A DNA stretch of 22,570 bases. Origin: CAZAYB01 sp964489215. Lineage in GTDB: Bacteria > Planctomycetota > Phycisphaerae > Sedimentisphaerales > Anaerohalosphaeraceae. Location of the stretch: assembly GCA_964489215.1 (NCBI GenBank), contig CAZAYB010000020.1, forward strand, positions 1-22,570, given 5' to 3'. The position numbers and the translations under genes were made by a program. Below the pieces are notes generated by a model. It saw only the letters and a list, made by a program, of their open reading frames with translations, had not been told where the DNA came from and made no database searches. Of the stretch, positions 1 to 8,370 are shown one piece after another. How positions within the stretch are numbered: the first letter of the stretch is position 1; every line of letters starts with the position of its first letter.

Positions 1-196
1 ATAAAAGCCTTTAGGTTAAACGCTTGAAAAGTTTTATGTTTTTTACACAGGGAATTGTCCATTCAAAAAATGCAATAATATATATTGCTGATAAAAAAGG
101 GGCTAAGGGGCTTGAAATGACATTATTTCAGGTCAACAAAATTTAAGACCTATAATATTAATTTCAGGCACATAACTACCTAATGCGAAGCAGGTC

Positions 197-2011
197 CTAT
201 AATCGGGGTTTGCTTTTTCTAAGATGCACCGCTATTACGGTAATGTCGGCCGGGGTTATGCCGCCTATTCTTCCGGCCTGGCCAAGATTGGCAGGGCGGT
301 AACGGTTAAGGGCTTCCTTTGCCTCGGCGCGAAGGTGCGGCACATTGTCATAATCAATGTCAGCAGGAATCTTAGCTTTTTCAAGATTGGCAAAACCTGC
401 CACCTGCTTTTCCTGCCTTAAAAGGTAGCCCTCGTATTTTGCTTCTATAAAAACCGCTTCAACTGCTTCCTTGTTGAATCCTGCAATCGTGGAGTCTTCT
501 TTAAAAAGTTCGGCACTGTCAAAGTTTGGCCTCTTTAAGAGCTTCCACAAAGTGTTACCTGAAACAGTGGTTTGCTTAAGGTACTTGCGCAGTTTCTCCT
601 TTGCGGTACGTTTTTGCTCAAACCTGTTCCATCTGTTATTGTCGACCAGACCGATTTTCCTGCCCAGCGAGGTAAGCCTTTCGTCAGCATTGTCAGCCCG
701 GAGGCTTAACCTGTACTCGGCTCTGGAAGTGAACATCCGGTAGGGTTCTGTTATTTCACGTGTCAAAAGGTCATCAATTAATACGCCGATGTAACCTTCG
801 TTTCGCTTTATGGCTACGGGTTCGTTTTTTGAAAGTTTCAAAACAGCGTTTATCCCTGCGATCAGGCCCTGGGCGGCTGCCTCTTCGTAACCGCTTGTAC
901 CGTTTATCTGACCTGCCAGAAAAAGCCCGTCAACCTTTCGGGTCTCAAGATTAAGCTTTAGCTGATGAGGCGGGCTGTAATCATACTCAATTGCGTAGGC
1001 GTAATGAAGTATTCTTGCATTTTCGGTACCCGGTATAAGTTTCAGCATCTGCTCCTGAACATCTTTCGGTACCGAGGTGCTTATGCCGTTTGCGTAAATG
1101 CTCTTACCGGATCTGCATTCTGGTTCGAGAAAAACCTGGTGGCGGTTTTTGTCAGCAAAGCGGAAAATCTTGGTTTCTATGCTTGGACAGTATCTTGGAC
1201 CCTCAGATTGTATCTGTCCGCTGAAAAGGGGGGCTCTGCTGAGGTTCGCACGCAAAAGCTCATGTACTTTTTCATTGGTATAAGTTATCCAGCAGGGCAG
1301 CTGTTCAACATCGATTGCGTCAGTCATGAATGAAAAAGGGAAAGGCTCACAGTCGCCGTCCTGTCTTTCGGTTTTGTCATAATCAATGCTGTCGCCAGCG
1401 AGCCGAACAGGTGTGCCGGTCTTTAGCCTTTTAAGTTTGATACCCAGCTGTTCAAGGCTTTGGCTTAGTCTGACGCTTGCTTTTTCGCCGAGCCTGCCAC
1501 CCTGTTTCTGCTCAGTGCCGATGTGCATAAGGCCCCGCAGAAATGTGCCGGTGGTAACGACAACCGCCCGGCAACTGTAAATCGCTCCGTCCTCACATTC
1601 AACCCCGCGGATTTGTCCGTTCTGTGTGAGCAGCCTTGCAGCCGTGTTTTCAATAATGCTCAGCCCCTCGGCAGATTCGAGCTTTTCACGTATAAATCCG
1701 CTGTAAAGATGTTTGTCTATCTGCGCTCTCGGCGATCTTACCGCAGGACCTTTTGACCTGTTCAAAAGGCGGAACTGTATGCCGCAGCTGTCGGCTGCCA
1801 GGCCCATGAGACCGCCCAGTGCGTCGATTTCCCGGACTATCTGGCCCTTGGCGATACCGCCTATGGCAGGATTGCAGCTTGGGCGTGCTATGGATTCTGC
1901 GCTTATGGTAATAAGTGCGCACTTTGCGCCCATTTTCGCGGCAGCGTAAGCGGCCTCGGCCCCGGCATGTCCTGCACCTATTACGATAACATCAAAGTCG
2001 CCGCTGTTCAT
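197..2011 (-). CDS. mnmG: tRNA uridine-5-carboxymethylaminomethyl modification enzyme MnmG (GidA)
   Basis: FAD-dependent enzyme that, with the GTPase MnmE, installs the (carboxymethyl)aminomethyl group at C5 of the wobble uridine of certain tRNAs in the cytoplasm. At 604 residues it is close to the usual 620-630. Visible are the N-terminal dinucleotide-binding motif GAGHAGAEA (residues 12-20), the family motif SCNPAIGGIAKGQIV (about 45-59), the FAD-site segment LFLAGQINGTSGYEEAAAQG, and the C-terminal helical tail with YEGYLLRQ and a final GRIGGITPAD segment that normally contacts MnmE. The ATG overlaps the acpS stop codon as ATGA, which suggests translational coupling, and no strong independent ribosome binding site is seen. 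It appears to be the last gene of an operon with acpS and the prolyl isomerase. No mnmE is present in the window. Identification is very secure. Confidence 0.98.
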   Translation of the reverse strand: MNSGDFDVIVIGAGHAGAEAAYAAAKMGAKCALITISAESIARPSCNPAIGGIAKGQIVREIDALGGLMGLAADSCGIQFRLLNRSKGPAVRSPRAQIDKHLYSGFIREKLESAEGLSIIENTAARLLTQNGQIRGVECEDGAIYSCRAVVVTTGTFLRGLMHIGTEQKQGGRLGEKASVRLSQSLEQLGIKLKRLKTGTPVRLAGDSIDYDKTERQDGDCEPFPFSFMTDAIDVEQLPCWITYTNEKVHELLRANLSRAPLFSGQIQSEGPRYCPSIETKIFRFADKNRHQVFLEPECRSGKSIYANGISTSVPKDVQEQMLKLIPGTENARILHYAYAIEYDYSPPHQLKLNLETRKVDGLFLAGQINGTSGYEEAAAQGLIAGINAVLKLSKNEPVAIKRNEGYIGVLIDDLLTREITEPYRMFTSRAEYRLSLRADNADERLTSLGRKIGLVDNNRWNRFEQKRTAKEKLRKYLKQTTVSGNTLWKLLKRPNFDSAELFKEDSTIAGFNKEAVEAVFIEAKYEGYLLRQEKQVAGFANLEKAKIPADIDYDNVPHLRAEAKEALNRYRPANLGQAGRIGGITPADITVIAVHLRKSKPRL

Positions 2012-2403
2012 TTTCGTGTCAGCGCAGCAGCCGAAGCTATCGCGAAATTCGATGTATGGGTAATGCTAAGGCTTATCTGCCCGATACCCATCTTGTCGGC
2101 TATGCGCTTTACCTCACCTTCCAGATTAACTTCAGGTCTGCCCATGCTGTCGTTTACGACCTCGATATCCGTCCATGCGATTTTACCTCTCCAGCCGGTA
2201 CCCAGAAGCTTCAGCACAGCCTCTTTGGAGGCAAATCTGCCCGAAAGCTTTTCGATACGGTTTTTAACAGAATCGGCATCTCTTTGTTCACGTGCGGTAA
2301 AAATCCGGTCAAGAAATCTTTGGCCGTGCTTATTTATCATTTCCTCGATTCGGCCAAAATCCACAAGGTCTATTCCATTAACAACACAAACTTCGTTTGA
2401 CAA
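2008..2403 (-). CDS. acpS: holo-[acyl-carrier-protein] synthase
   Basis: Transfers 4'-phosphopantetheine from CoA to a serine of apo-acyl carrier protein, activating it for fatty acid synthesis. The 131 residues fit the small AcpS class. The Mg-binding motif GIDLVDFGRI lies near residues 10-19, the second conserved block FASKEAVLKLLGTG near 56-70, then WTDIEV, and the closing SLSITHTSNFAIASA segment. The reading frame begins with TTG at 2403-2401. An AAGGA about six bases upstream on the minus strand supports this, and no ATG is available before the conserved core. It lies 13 bases downstream of the prolyl isomerase gene and overlaps mnmG by four bases, so the three are probably cotranscribed. 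The acpS-mnmG pairing has no obvious shared pathway and is probably simple housekeeping clustering. Confidence 0.95.
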   Translation of the reverse strand: MSNEVCVVNGIDLVDFGRIEEMINKHGQRFLDRIFTAREQRDADSVKNRIEKLSGRFASKEAVLKLLGTGWRGKIAWTDIEVVNDSMGRPEVNLEGEVKRIADKMGIGQISLSITHTSNFAIASAAALTRK

Positions 2404-2416
2404 TCTTTATCCTTTA

Positions 2417-3544
2417 TTAATTGTAACTGGTGTAAGCCTGGCGGGTGCAAAACTCGATAAAACCTTCAAGGTCCTCAATGTTCGCCTGGTCTATAAGCTC
2501 AGTTACCATGTTTTCCCATTTTTCTCTTTTACGCTGAAATTTCAACTCCGCTTCGAGCTGAGGCTGAACCTTCTCAAACTTCTCTATGCCGCCGCGGCGT
2601 TTTTCATGAAGCTTTACTATGAATATGTGTCCTTGGGTTTCAATCGGGTCGCTTACCTGGCCCGGGTTCATATTCATGGCTTCTTTTTCTATGATGTCGT
2701 ATGGACTTGCCAGCGAACCTGCAGTAACTTCTCCCCACTGTCCGCCCATAATCGAACGGTGACCGTGTGAGTACTGCCTTGCGATATCAGCAAAGTCCTC
2801 GCCTTTTCGTATTCTGGCGACCAGGTCCCCGGCAACCTGCATAGCCGCTTTCTGTTTGTCGACTGTGTCGTTGGAAGCTACGGCAAGTTTATCGGGTACA
2901 ATATCTATAAGGCTGAATTTCAGCGTAGAGTCCCACACGAACCGCTGGTCCTTTACCTTGTCATAATAGTCAAGGACTTCCTGGTGCGAGACCGGCATTT
3001 CCTCGTCCATCGTCTTGGCTACATAAGACTGTGTCATAAGAAACTTTCTCTGATATTCGCGGAAGGTCGACCAGTCGTAGCCCATATCCTCTATCGCACG
3101 CTGGGCCTGGGCATAATTGCCGTGATACTGTGCTACAAAACGGTTGACTTCCATCTCCACCGCTTTATCAACCGCTTCGTCTATGTTCTCAGGTGCGGTT
3201 TCCCTTGCCTTTTCGTAGAGCAGAATATCAGCGACCTTGTTTGATACCGCCTTTGATATTGCAGGACGAACGAGCCTGCGGAACTGCTGATAGCTTCTGC
3301 CCTTTGCGACCTGTTCAAATTTATCCCGCTGGGGCCTGATAATTTCATTTGCGGTTATTGTCTGGTCGCTTACGCTAAGAACAAGGCCGCCTGTCGCCTC
3401 AGGAAGCCTGTTCCTTTTGGCAAGTGGTATGCTGCTCATCTGTTCTTCACTGAATCGGCCCTTCTGATTTTGTCCGCAGCCGATATAGAATAGCATTAAA
3501 CCGCAAAAACAACCGTTAAACACTCTCATCATAATTCTACGCAT
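2417..3544 (-). CDS. parvulin-type peptidylprolyl isomerase lipoprotein (SurA/PrsA-like)
   Basis: Predicted extracytoplasmic foldase that catalyses cis-trans isomerisation of Xaa-Pro bonds. The N-terminus has arginines followed by a hydrophobic stretch and a lipobox-like FYIGC, so signal peptidase II cleavage and lipid attachment at that cysteine (residue 23) are expected. A helical chaperone-like segment covers about residues 60-195. The parvulin domain runs from about 207 to 316, with the typical ARIRKGEDFADIARQYS, GGQWGEV and GQVSDPIETQGHIFIVKL elements. A short helical tail follows. The frame is open from 3550, but the first ATG directly abuts the purine-rich AAAGAG. The ATG at 3544 has that motif six bases upstream and is the better start. 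It heads a likely operon with acpS and mnmG. It could be called PrsA- or SurA-like; the exact client proteins cannot be told. Confidence 0.88.
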   Translation of the reverse strand: MRRIMMRVFNGCFCGLMLFYIGCGQNQKGRFSEEQMSSIPLAKRNRLPEATGGLVLSVSDQTITANEIIRPQRDKFEQVAKGRSYQQFRRLVRPAISKAVSNKVADILLYEKARETAPENIDEAVDKAVEMEVNRFVAQYHGNYAQAQRAIEDMGYDWSTFREYQRKFLMTQSYVAKTMDEEMPVSHQEVLDYYDKVKDQRFVWDSTLKFSLIDIVPDKLAVASNDTVDKQKAAMQVAGDLVARIRKGEDFADIARQYSHGHRSIMGGQWGEVTAGSLASPYDIIEKEAMNMNPGQVSDPIETQGHIFIVKLHEKRRGGIEKFEKVQPQLEAELKFQRKREKWENMVTELIDQANIEDLEGFIEFCTRQAYTSYN

Positions 3545-3811
3545 TAGCATCTCTTTCTTTGAACAATAATCCGCGGGACCGGTGATAATTCAGTCCACCA
3601 GTAAAATTTATTTTTGCCGTTGAAAAACAATTACCTTAGTTTCCCTGCAATCAAAACCATTATATTCATACTCTATCAGAATTCCATAATAATCACAGAG
3701 CCTGTTATACTGTCTGCCCTAAAAAAAGTTACTTAGCATCGATGTCCGGGCTAAACCACAGGAGTCGATTATTTCAGCGGTCGCTATTATAATTCATTTT
3801 GGCTCAGAAAG

Positions 3812-6800
3812 CTATTTTTTTGTTCTCAGCAGTCTTCTCAAAACCGCCAGAAATGTACTCTGCTCGAAATATCTGTCCTCAAGCCGCATATATACCGTTT
3901 TCGGATCGGGTATGCTTATCTTGCCCGGCGCCCTGGCGAAGATATCATTTACGCATTTGTCATCCTCGAAAGTGAATATGACATCATTATCCTGAACGAA
4001 AATACTTTTGATACCCCATTTCGTTGCAGCGATGCGGATTTCAGTTACGTCCAGCAGTTTTGCAACCTCAGCCGGTGAGGGCCCGTACCTGTCCTTGAGC
4101 TCCTCTGAGAGTTTTTGCAGGTCGTCTGCGCTTCTGCACCTGGCGACAGATCTGTAAACGTCCATCCTGCCCCTGTCCGAAGCGATGTAGCTTTTCGGGA
4201 TGTACAGAGAAAAGCCGAGACTAATCACCGTCAAAGGTTCTTCTTCGACAGGTTCATCTTTGAGGTTCTTTACCGCCTGTGAGAGCAGTTTACAGTAAAG
4301 TTCATAGCCGACGGTGTTAATATGACCGCTCTGTTCGGGTCCGAGGATGTTTCCGGCACCTCGTATCTCGAGGTCACGAAGAGCTATCTTGAAACCGCTG
4401 CCCAGCTGTGAAAACTCCTCGATTGACTTAAGCCTTTTTGCACCGACCGGAGTTATGCTTCTTTCTGCGGGCATAAGCATATATGCATGTGCGCGGTGCT
4501 TGTATCTGCCTACCCTGCCCCGCAGCTGATGAAGCTGAGCGAGCCCGAACCTGTCAGCGTCGTTTATCAGCATGGTATTTGCGTTTGGAATGTCCAGGCC
4601 GGACTCTATTATCGCAGAGCAGACGAGCACATCTGTTTTGCCCGTTACAAATCCGAGCATCGCATCTTCGAGCTGACGCTTGCTCATCTGGCCGTGGGCA
4701 ATGTCGATGGTAATCTTTTTGTCATTGATGATTTTGCTAAGCTGATGAGCCATCCTTTCTATGGACTGGACACGGTTGTGAACAAAGAAAACCTGACCTT
4801 CCCTGTTGATCTCACTCATGACGGCACGTTTTATCAGGTCTTTGTCAAACCTTGCGACCCTGGTTACGATGCTTCGTCTGTCCAGCGGGGCGGTCTGGAG
4901 CGAACTTATATCACGCAGTCCCAGCATTGACATGTGCAGCGTTCGGGGAATAGGCGTAGCGGTTAGGGTAAGCACATCTACATTTACACGAAACCGTTTA
5001 AGTTTTTCTTTGTGCTCAACACCGAACCGCTGTTCCTCATCGATAATTAACAGGCCCAGGTCCCTGAATCCTAAATCCTTACTCAAAAGCCTGTGGGTGC
5101 CTATGAGAATATCGACCTTTCCCTGTTTTGCCCTGCTTATAATCTCTTTGGCACGTTTGCCCGTTACGAACCTGTTAAGGACCTCGATTGTAACCGGAAA
5201 ATCAGCGAATCGTTCTGCGAAAGTTCTCCCGTGCTGAACGCAAAGCACTGTAGTTGGTACAAGTACCGCTGCCTGCTTTCCCGCCTCGACAGCTTTGAAA
5301 GCTGCTCTCATGGCAAGCTCTGTTTTACCGTAACCTACATCACCGCATAACAGTCTGTCCATCGGCACCGGACCGGCCATGTCAGTCTTTATCTCTGAAT
5401 TTGCCCTGGTCTGGTCGGGGGTTTCCTGGTATGGGAACAGCTCCTCAAATTCGCTTTGCCACAGGCTGTCATCGCCAAATGCAAACCCGCCGAGCTTTCG
5501 CCTTTTGGCCTGTATATCAAGCAGCTCGGCTGCCAGTTCCTTAACGCCGTTTGCGACCTTTGCCTTTTGTCTTTCCCATTTTTTAGTGCCTATCCTGCTT
5601 AGCTTCGGCCTTTTGGCCATCGAGCCGACATACTTTTGCACAAGGGATATGTTCCTCACAGGTACGTGCATAATCACATCCTCGGCAAACTCGAGCTTGA
5701 GATATTCCTCCTGGGCGCCTTTACTGGTTATCATCTCCAGGCCCCTGAATCGGCCGATGCCGTAGGATATATGCACAATATAATCACCCTTGTTAAGGTC
5801 GAACGCGCTTTCGACAACCGATACGCTCCGAATGGCCTTGATGCGCTTTCTTATGCCGTACTGACCGAATATTTCATGGTGAGAGATGACGATCGTATCG
5901 AGCGAATTGATTATGAAACCCTGACGGATGAATCCTCTTTCGAGTTTGAAGTTTTCGCTTTGGCAAGCTCCCAAATCAGTCATCAGCTCCTTGACACGTG
6001 CCATCTCGGCAGTGCTGTCACAGAAAAGAACAACCTGCTTATGCTCACTTTCCTGTGCGAGTCTTGCCAGGGTGTTCTTATGGCCCTTGAAAGCCGTCCT
6101 GCTTTGATTTTCAAACTCCTGACAGCTTCCCACATCGACAGTAATGCTTTTATCTGCTGAGGAGGATGCGAATCTGCTGACCTCGACAATCGAGAATCTG
6201 TTCATCGCACGGTAGATACTCTCCCAGCTGTAAAGCCCTTTTGGGTCTTCTGTTCTGTCAAGAAAGACGTTTGAAACTTCCGCTGTCTCAATGGGCTCTT
6301 CAAGAAAAATTATGGTATCGCTTGGCAGAAGATTTATAAAAAGCTCGGTATTGGCGAGTCTTTCGTGCGCCGCTGCCGCTACAACGCAGACCGCTTCTAT
6401 CTGCTCATGCGATAACTGAGTGTCGACATCTATTCTTCTGATGCTTTCAATTTCATCGCCGAAAAACTCAACCCGAACCGCCTCACAGTCCCGCTCGCTT
6501 GGCTTGTCGAACCCCTTTACCGTTTCGGTGGTAACTGGTGCGTATATGTCAATAATTCCGCCGCGTACTGCGAACTGGCCTGGCAGGTCAATTTTCTCGA
6601 CATGCTCAAAACCGTTATCGCTGAGCCAGCTGGACACCAGGGCAGGCTCGATGGAGACGCCTACGGTAAGTTCAAGCCCGGACTGCTTAAGTGAAACCGG
6701 CTGTGGGACCGGCTGGTTAAGGGCCTGGACACAGGTTGATATTACCAGATTTGAAAAGTCCTTTTGCTCGACAAGACCAAGGGCAAGGCGCAGCCTCTGG

Positions 6801-7099
6801 GCGCCGATTTCATCGGTCGCGTCGGCAAGATGCTGCTGGTCCTCCCAGACGGGGAAAGTTTCCACGATGCCGTTACAGAAAACCGAAAGGTCATCGCCAG
6901 CCCCGTCAGCGTCGTCTATATGAGCACTTACATAAAGCATCGGCCGATTAAGCTTTTCATGGACGAACCCTGCCAGCAAAGGCGCATACGAACCCCACGT
7001 CCCGTCGACTTTTACCACCTTGTTACCATTGCAGGGGGCACTCTTTAACCGGGATATTATCCTGTTTACCGAATTGTCACTGCCTAAATCAAAAAGCAT
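3812..7099 (-). CDS. mfd: transcription-repair coupling factor Mfd
   Basis: DNA translocase that recognises RNA polymerase stalled at lesions, removes it and recruits UvrA. About 1095 residues, slightly shorter than E. coli Mfd (1148). The N-terminal UvrB-like region is followed by the RNA polymerase interaction domain (segment GDYIVHISYGIGRFRGLE), then the superfamily 2 motor: Walker A GDVGYGKTE near residue 590, DEEQ box LLIIDEEQRFG near 690, TATPIPRTLHMSM, and motif VI QLHQLRGRVGR. The C-terminal TRCF domain follows (GAGNILGPEQSGH, then about 150 more residues). An upstream in-frame ATG exists at 7120, but it lies in the loop of a hairpin and has no ribosome binding site. The ATG at 7099 is preceded by GGGA and is preferred. 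It lies 57 bases downstream of pfkA, probably cotranscribed, although the hairpin between them may affect expression. Confidence 0.97.
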   Translation of the reverse strand: MLFDLGSDNSVNRIISRLKSAPCNGNKVVKVDGTWGSYAPLLAGFVHEKLNRPMLYVSAHIDDADGAGDDLSVFCNGIVETFPVWEDQQHLADATDEIGAQRLRLALGLVEQKDFSNLVISTCVQALNQPVPQPVSLKQSGLELTVGVSIEPALVSSWLSDNGFEHVEKIDLPGQFAVRGGIIDIYAPVTTETVKGFDKPSERDCEAVRVEFFGDEIESIRRIDVDTQLSHEQIEAVCVVAAAAHERLANTELFINLLPSDTIIFLEEPIETAEVSNVFLDRTEDPKGLYSWESIYRAMNRFSIVEVSRFASSSADKSITVDVGSCQEFENQSRTAFKGHKNTLARLAQESEHKQVVLFCDSTAEMARVKELMTDLGACQSENFKLERGFIRQGFIINSLDTIVISHHEIFGQYGIRKRIKAIRSVSVVESAFDLNKGDYIVHISYGIGRFRGLEMITSKGAQEEYLKLEFAEDVIMHVPVRNISLVQKYVGSMAKRPKLSRIGTKKWERQKAKVANGVKELAAELLDIQAKRRKLGGFAFGDDSLWQSEFEELFPYQETPDQTRANSEIKTDMAGPVPMDRLLCGDVGYGKTELAMRAAFKAVEAGKQAAVLVPTTVLCVQHGRTFAERFADFPVTIEVLNRFVTGKRAKEIISRAKQGKVDILIGTHRLLSKDLGFRDLGLLIIDEEQRFGVEHKEKLKRFRVNVDVLTLTATPIPRTLHMSMLGLRDISSLQTAPLDRRSIVTRVARFDKDLIKRAVMSEINREGQVFFVHNRVQSIERMAHQLSKIINDKKITIDIAHGQMSKRQLEDAMLGFVTGKTDVLVCSAIIESGLDIPNANTMLINDADRFGLAQLHQLRGRVGRYKHRAHAYMLMPAERSITPVGAKRLKSIEEFSQLGSGFKIALRDLEIRGAGNILGPEQSGHINTVGYELYCKLLSQAVKNLKDEPVEEEPLTVISLGFSLYIPKSYIASDRGRMDVYRSVARCRSADDLQKLSEELKDRYGPSPAEVAKLLDVTEIRIAATKWGIKSIFVQDNDVIFTFEDDKCVNDIFARAPGKISIPDPKTVYMRLEDRYFEQSTFLAVLRRLLRTKK

Positions 7100-7106
7100 A
7101 AATAAT

Positions 7107-7136
7107 CCCGGGCCCTGCATTTATACAGCACCCGGG
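7107..7136 (-). promoter_or_regulatory. hairpin at the pfkA-mfd junction, covering the upstream mfd ATG
   Basis: CCCGGG at 7107-7112 pairs with CCCGGG at 7131-7136, and CTG at 7115-7117 pairs with CAG at 7126-7128, leaving an 8-base loop. On the minus strand the alternative mfd ATG (7120) lies in the loop. The purine-rich GGGA that could serve the ATG at 7099 is in the 3' arm. There is no real U-run, so this is more likely a translational control or mRNA-processing structure than a terminator. The structure is directly readable; its role is inference. Confidence 0.4.
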
Positions 7137-7156
7137 GCCGGTTATGCCTGTAATAA

Positions 7157-8236
7157 TTATGTACCGAAACTGGTTTCCACCGCAAGAGCCGATTTGACTA
7201 AATGATGGTCCTTTGGAACGGTTCTTACTTTCCCTGCCACCTCCGAAAGGCCGATACTGCTTAGCTTGCCTTGCTTTTTAACGACCAGCAGATTCTTTTT
7301 GCCCTGCATAAGGTACTCCACGGCCTGGTATCCGAAACCTGTAGCCAGGGCCCTGTCTGCAGCGGTTGGCGTTCCGCCGCGCTGTATATGGCCCAGTACC
7401 ACGGCTCTGCTTTCAATATTGGCTTTTTCCTGTATCCAGTCGCTGACCGCCTCGCCGATTCCGCCCAGCCTTACAGGGTCAGGGCTGTCACTGACGGTTT
7501 TCTTTACGACTTCTTTGCCTCCTTTGATTTTTGCACCTTCTCCAACGACAATCAGACTGTAGCGTCTGCCTTTTTTGTTGCGTTTTTTAACCACTTCGAT
7601 AACCTTGTCAATGTCGAAGGGCATTTCGGGTATCAGTATGACATCGGCACCGCCTGCGACCCCGCTGTAAAGAGCAAGCCAGCCTGCGTATCTGCCCATA
7701 ACCTCGATAACCATAACCCTGTGATGCGAGCTTGCGGTTGTGTGCAGTTTGTCAATCGCTTCTGTGGCGGTCTGAACGGCGGTATCAAACCCGAAAGTTA
7801 TATCAGTTCCCCAAAGGTCGTTGTCTATGGTTTTTGGAACGCCTATCACGGTAAGTCCCTTGTCGGCAAAATCGGCCGCTGAAGCCATGGTTCCATCACC
7901 GCCTATACATATCAGGGCGTCAATGCCGCGTTTTTTAAGGTTGTTTATGCAGTCGTCGGAAACGTCTTTGCCGTCGGGACCGAATTTGAACGGATTGCTC
8001 TTGTTGCTTGAACCGAGAATGGTGCCTCCTGCGGTGAGAATGTTGCTGGCATCGTCAAAAGTCAGCTTCTTTATTCTGTCCTGTATCAGTCCGAGGTATC
8101 CATCTTCAATACCCCATACATCGAGCCCGTAGCTGCTTATAGCTGTCTTGACTACCGCCCGGATGACCGCGTTAAGCCCCGGACAGTCTCCGCCTGCTGT
8201 CATAACCGCAATTCTGTCAATTTTTGATGAATCCAT
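7157..8236 (-). CDS. pfkA: 6-phosphofructokinase
   Basis: Phosphorylates fructose 6-phosphate to fructose 1,6-bisphosphate in cytoplasmic glycolysis. 359 residues. Motifs: TAGGDCPGLNAVIR (13-26), IGGDGTMASA (111-120), PKTIDND (134-140, catalytic aspartates), MGRYAGWLAL and GHIQRGGTPTAADR. The residue after GGD is Gly115, as in ATP-dependent enzymes, whereas position 135 is Lys, as in many pyrophosphate-dependent enzymes. That Gly/Lys pair is known from ATP-using group III PFKs of actinobacterial type, so ATP is the likely donor, though this is not proven. The start is supported by AAAGG about seven bases upstream of the ATG. It sits between tkt and mfd on the same strand. A terminator separates it from tkt, so it probably has its own promoter in 8237-8326. 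Confidence 0.95.
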   Translation of the reverse strand: MDSSKIDRIAVMTAGGDCPGLNAVIRAVVKTAISSYGLDVWGIEDGYLGLIQDRIKKLTFDDASNILTAGGTILGSSNKSNPFKFGPDGKDVSDDCINNLKKRGIDALICIGGDGTMASAADFADKGLTVIGVPKTIDNDLWGTDITFGFDTAVQTATEAIDKLHTTASSHHRVMVIEVMGRYAGWLALYSGVAGGADVILIPEMPFDIDKVIEVVKKRNKKGRRYSLIVVGEGAKIKGGKEVVKKTVSDSPDPVRLGGIGEAVSDWIQEKANIESRAVVLGHIQRGGTPTAADRALATGFGYQAVEYLMQGKKNLLVVKKQGKLSSIGLSEVAGKVRTVPKDHHLVKSALAVETSFGT

Positions 8237-8326
8237 AATCTGCCTTTACCTATGTGAAATAACATTGCAGTGAAAGTCATCGGCCGGGGATATTTCCTGC
8301 AGCTTGTAAACAGGTTTATCAATACG

Positions 8327-8362
8327 AAAAAAGCCCCCTCGGTTGTGAAACCAAAGGGGGCT
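8327..8362 (-). terminator. intrinsic terminator after tkt
   Basis: On the minus strand an AGCCCCC arm pairs with GGGGGCT across a loop of about 16 bases. The loop can add TTGGTTT/AACC pairing. A run of T residues (complement of the A-run at 8327-8332) follows directly. It lies just downstream of the transketolase stop codon and upstream of pfkA, so it ends the tkt transcript. Confidence 0.85.
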
Positions 8363-8370
8363 GTTGAAGT

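Noticed and set aside
1..196. Search for a terminator after mnmG
   Set aside because: TGAAAT/ATTTCA forms only a weak six-pair stem at about 114-131 and no suitable U-run follows on the minus strand.
1967..2770. Plus-strand frame of 267 codons
   Set aside because: Antisense to acpS and the prolyl isomerase, both with recognisable motifs; no family features in its translation.
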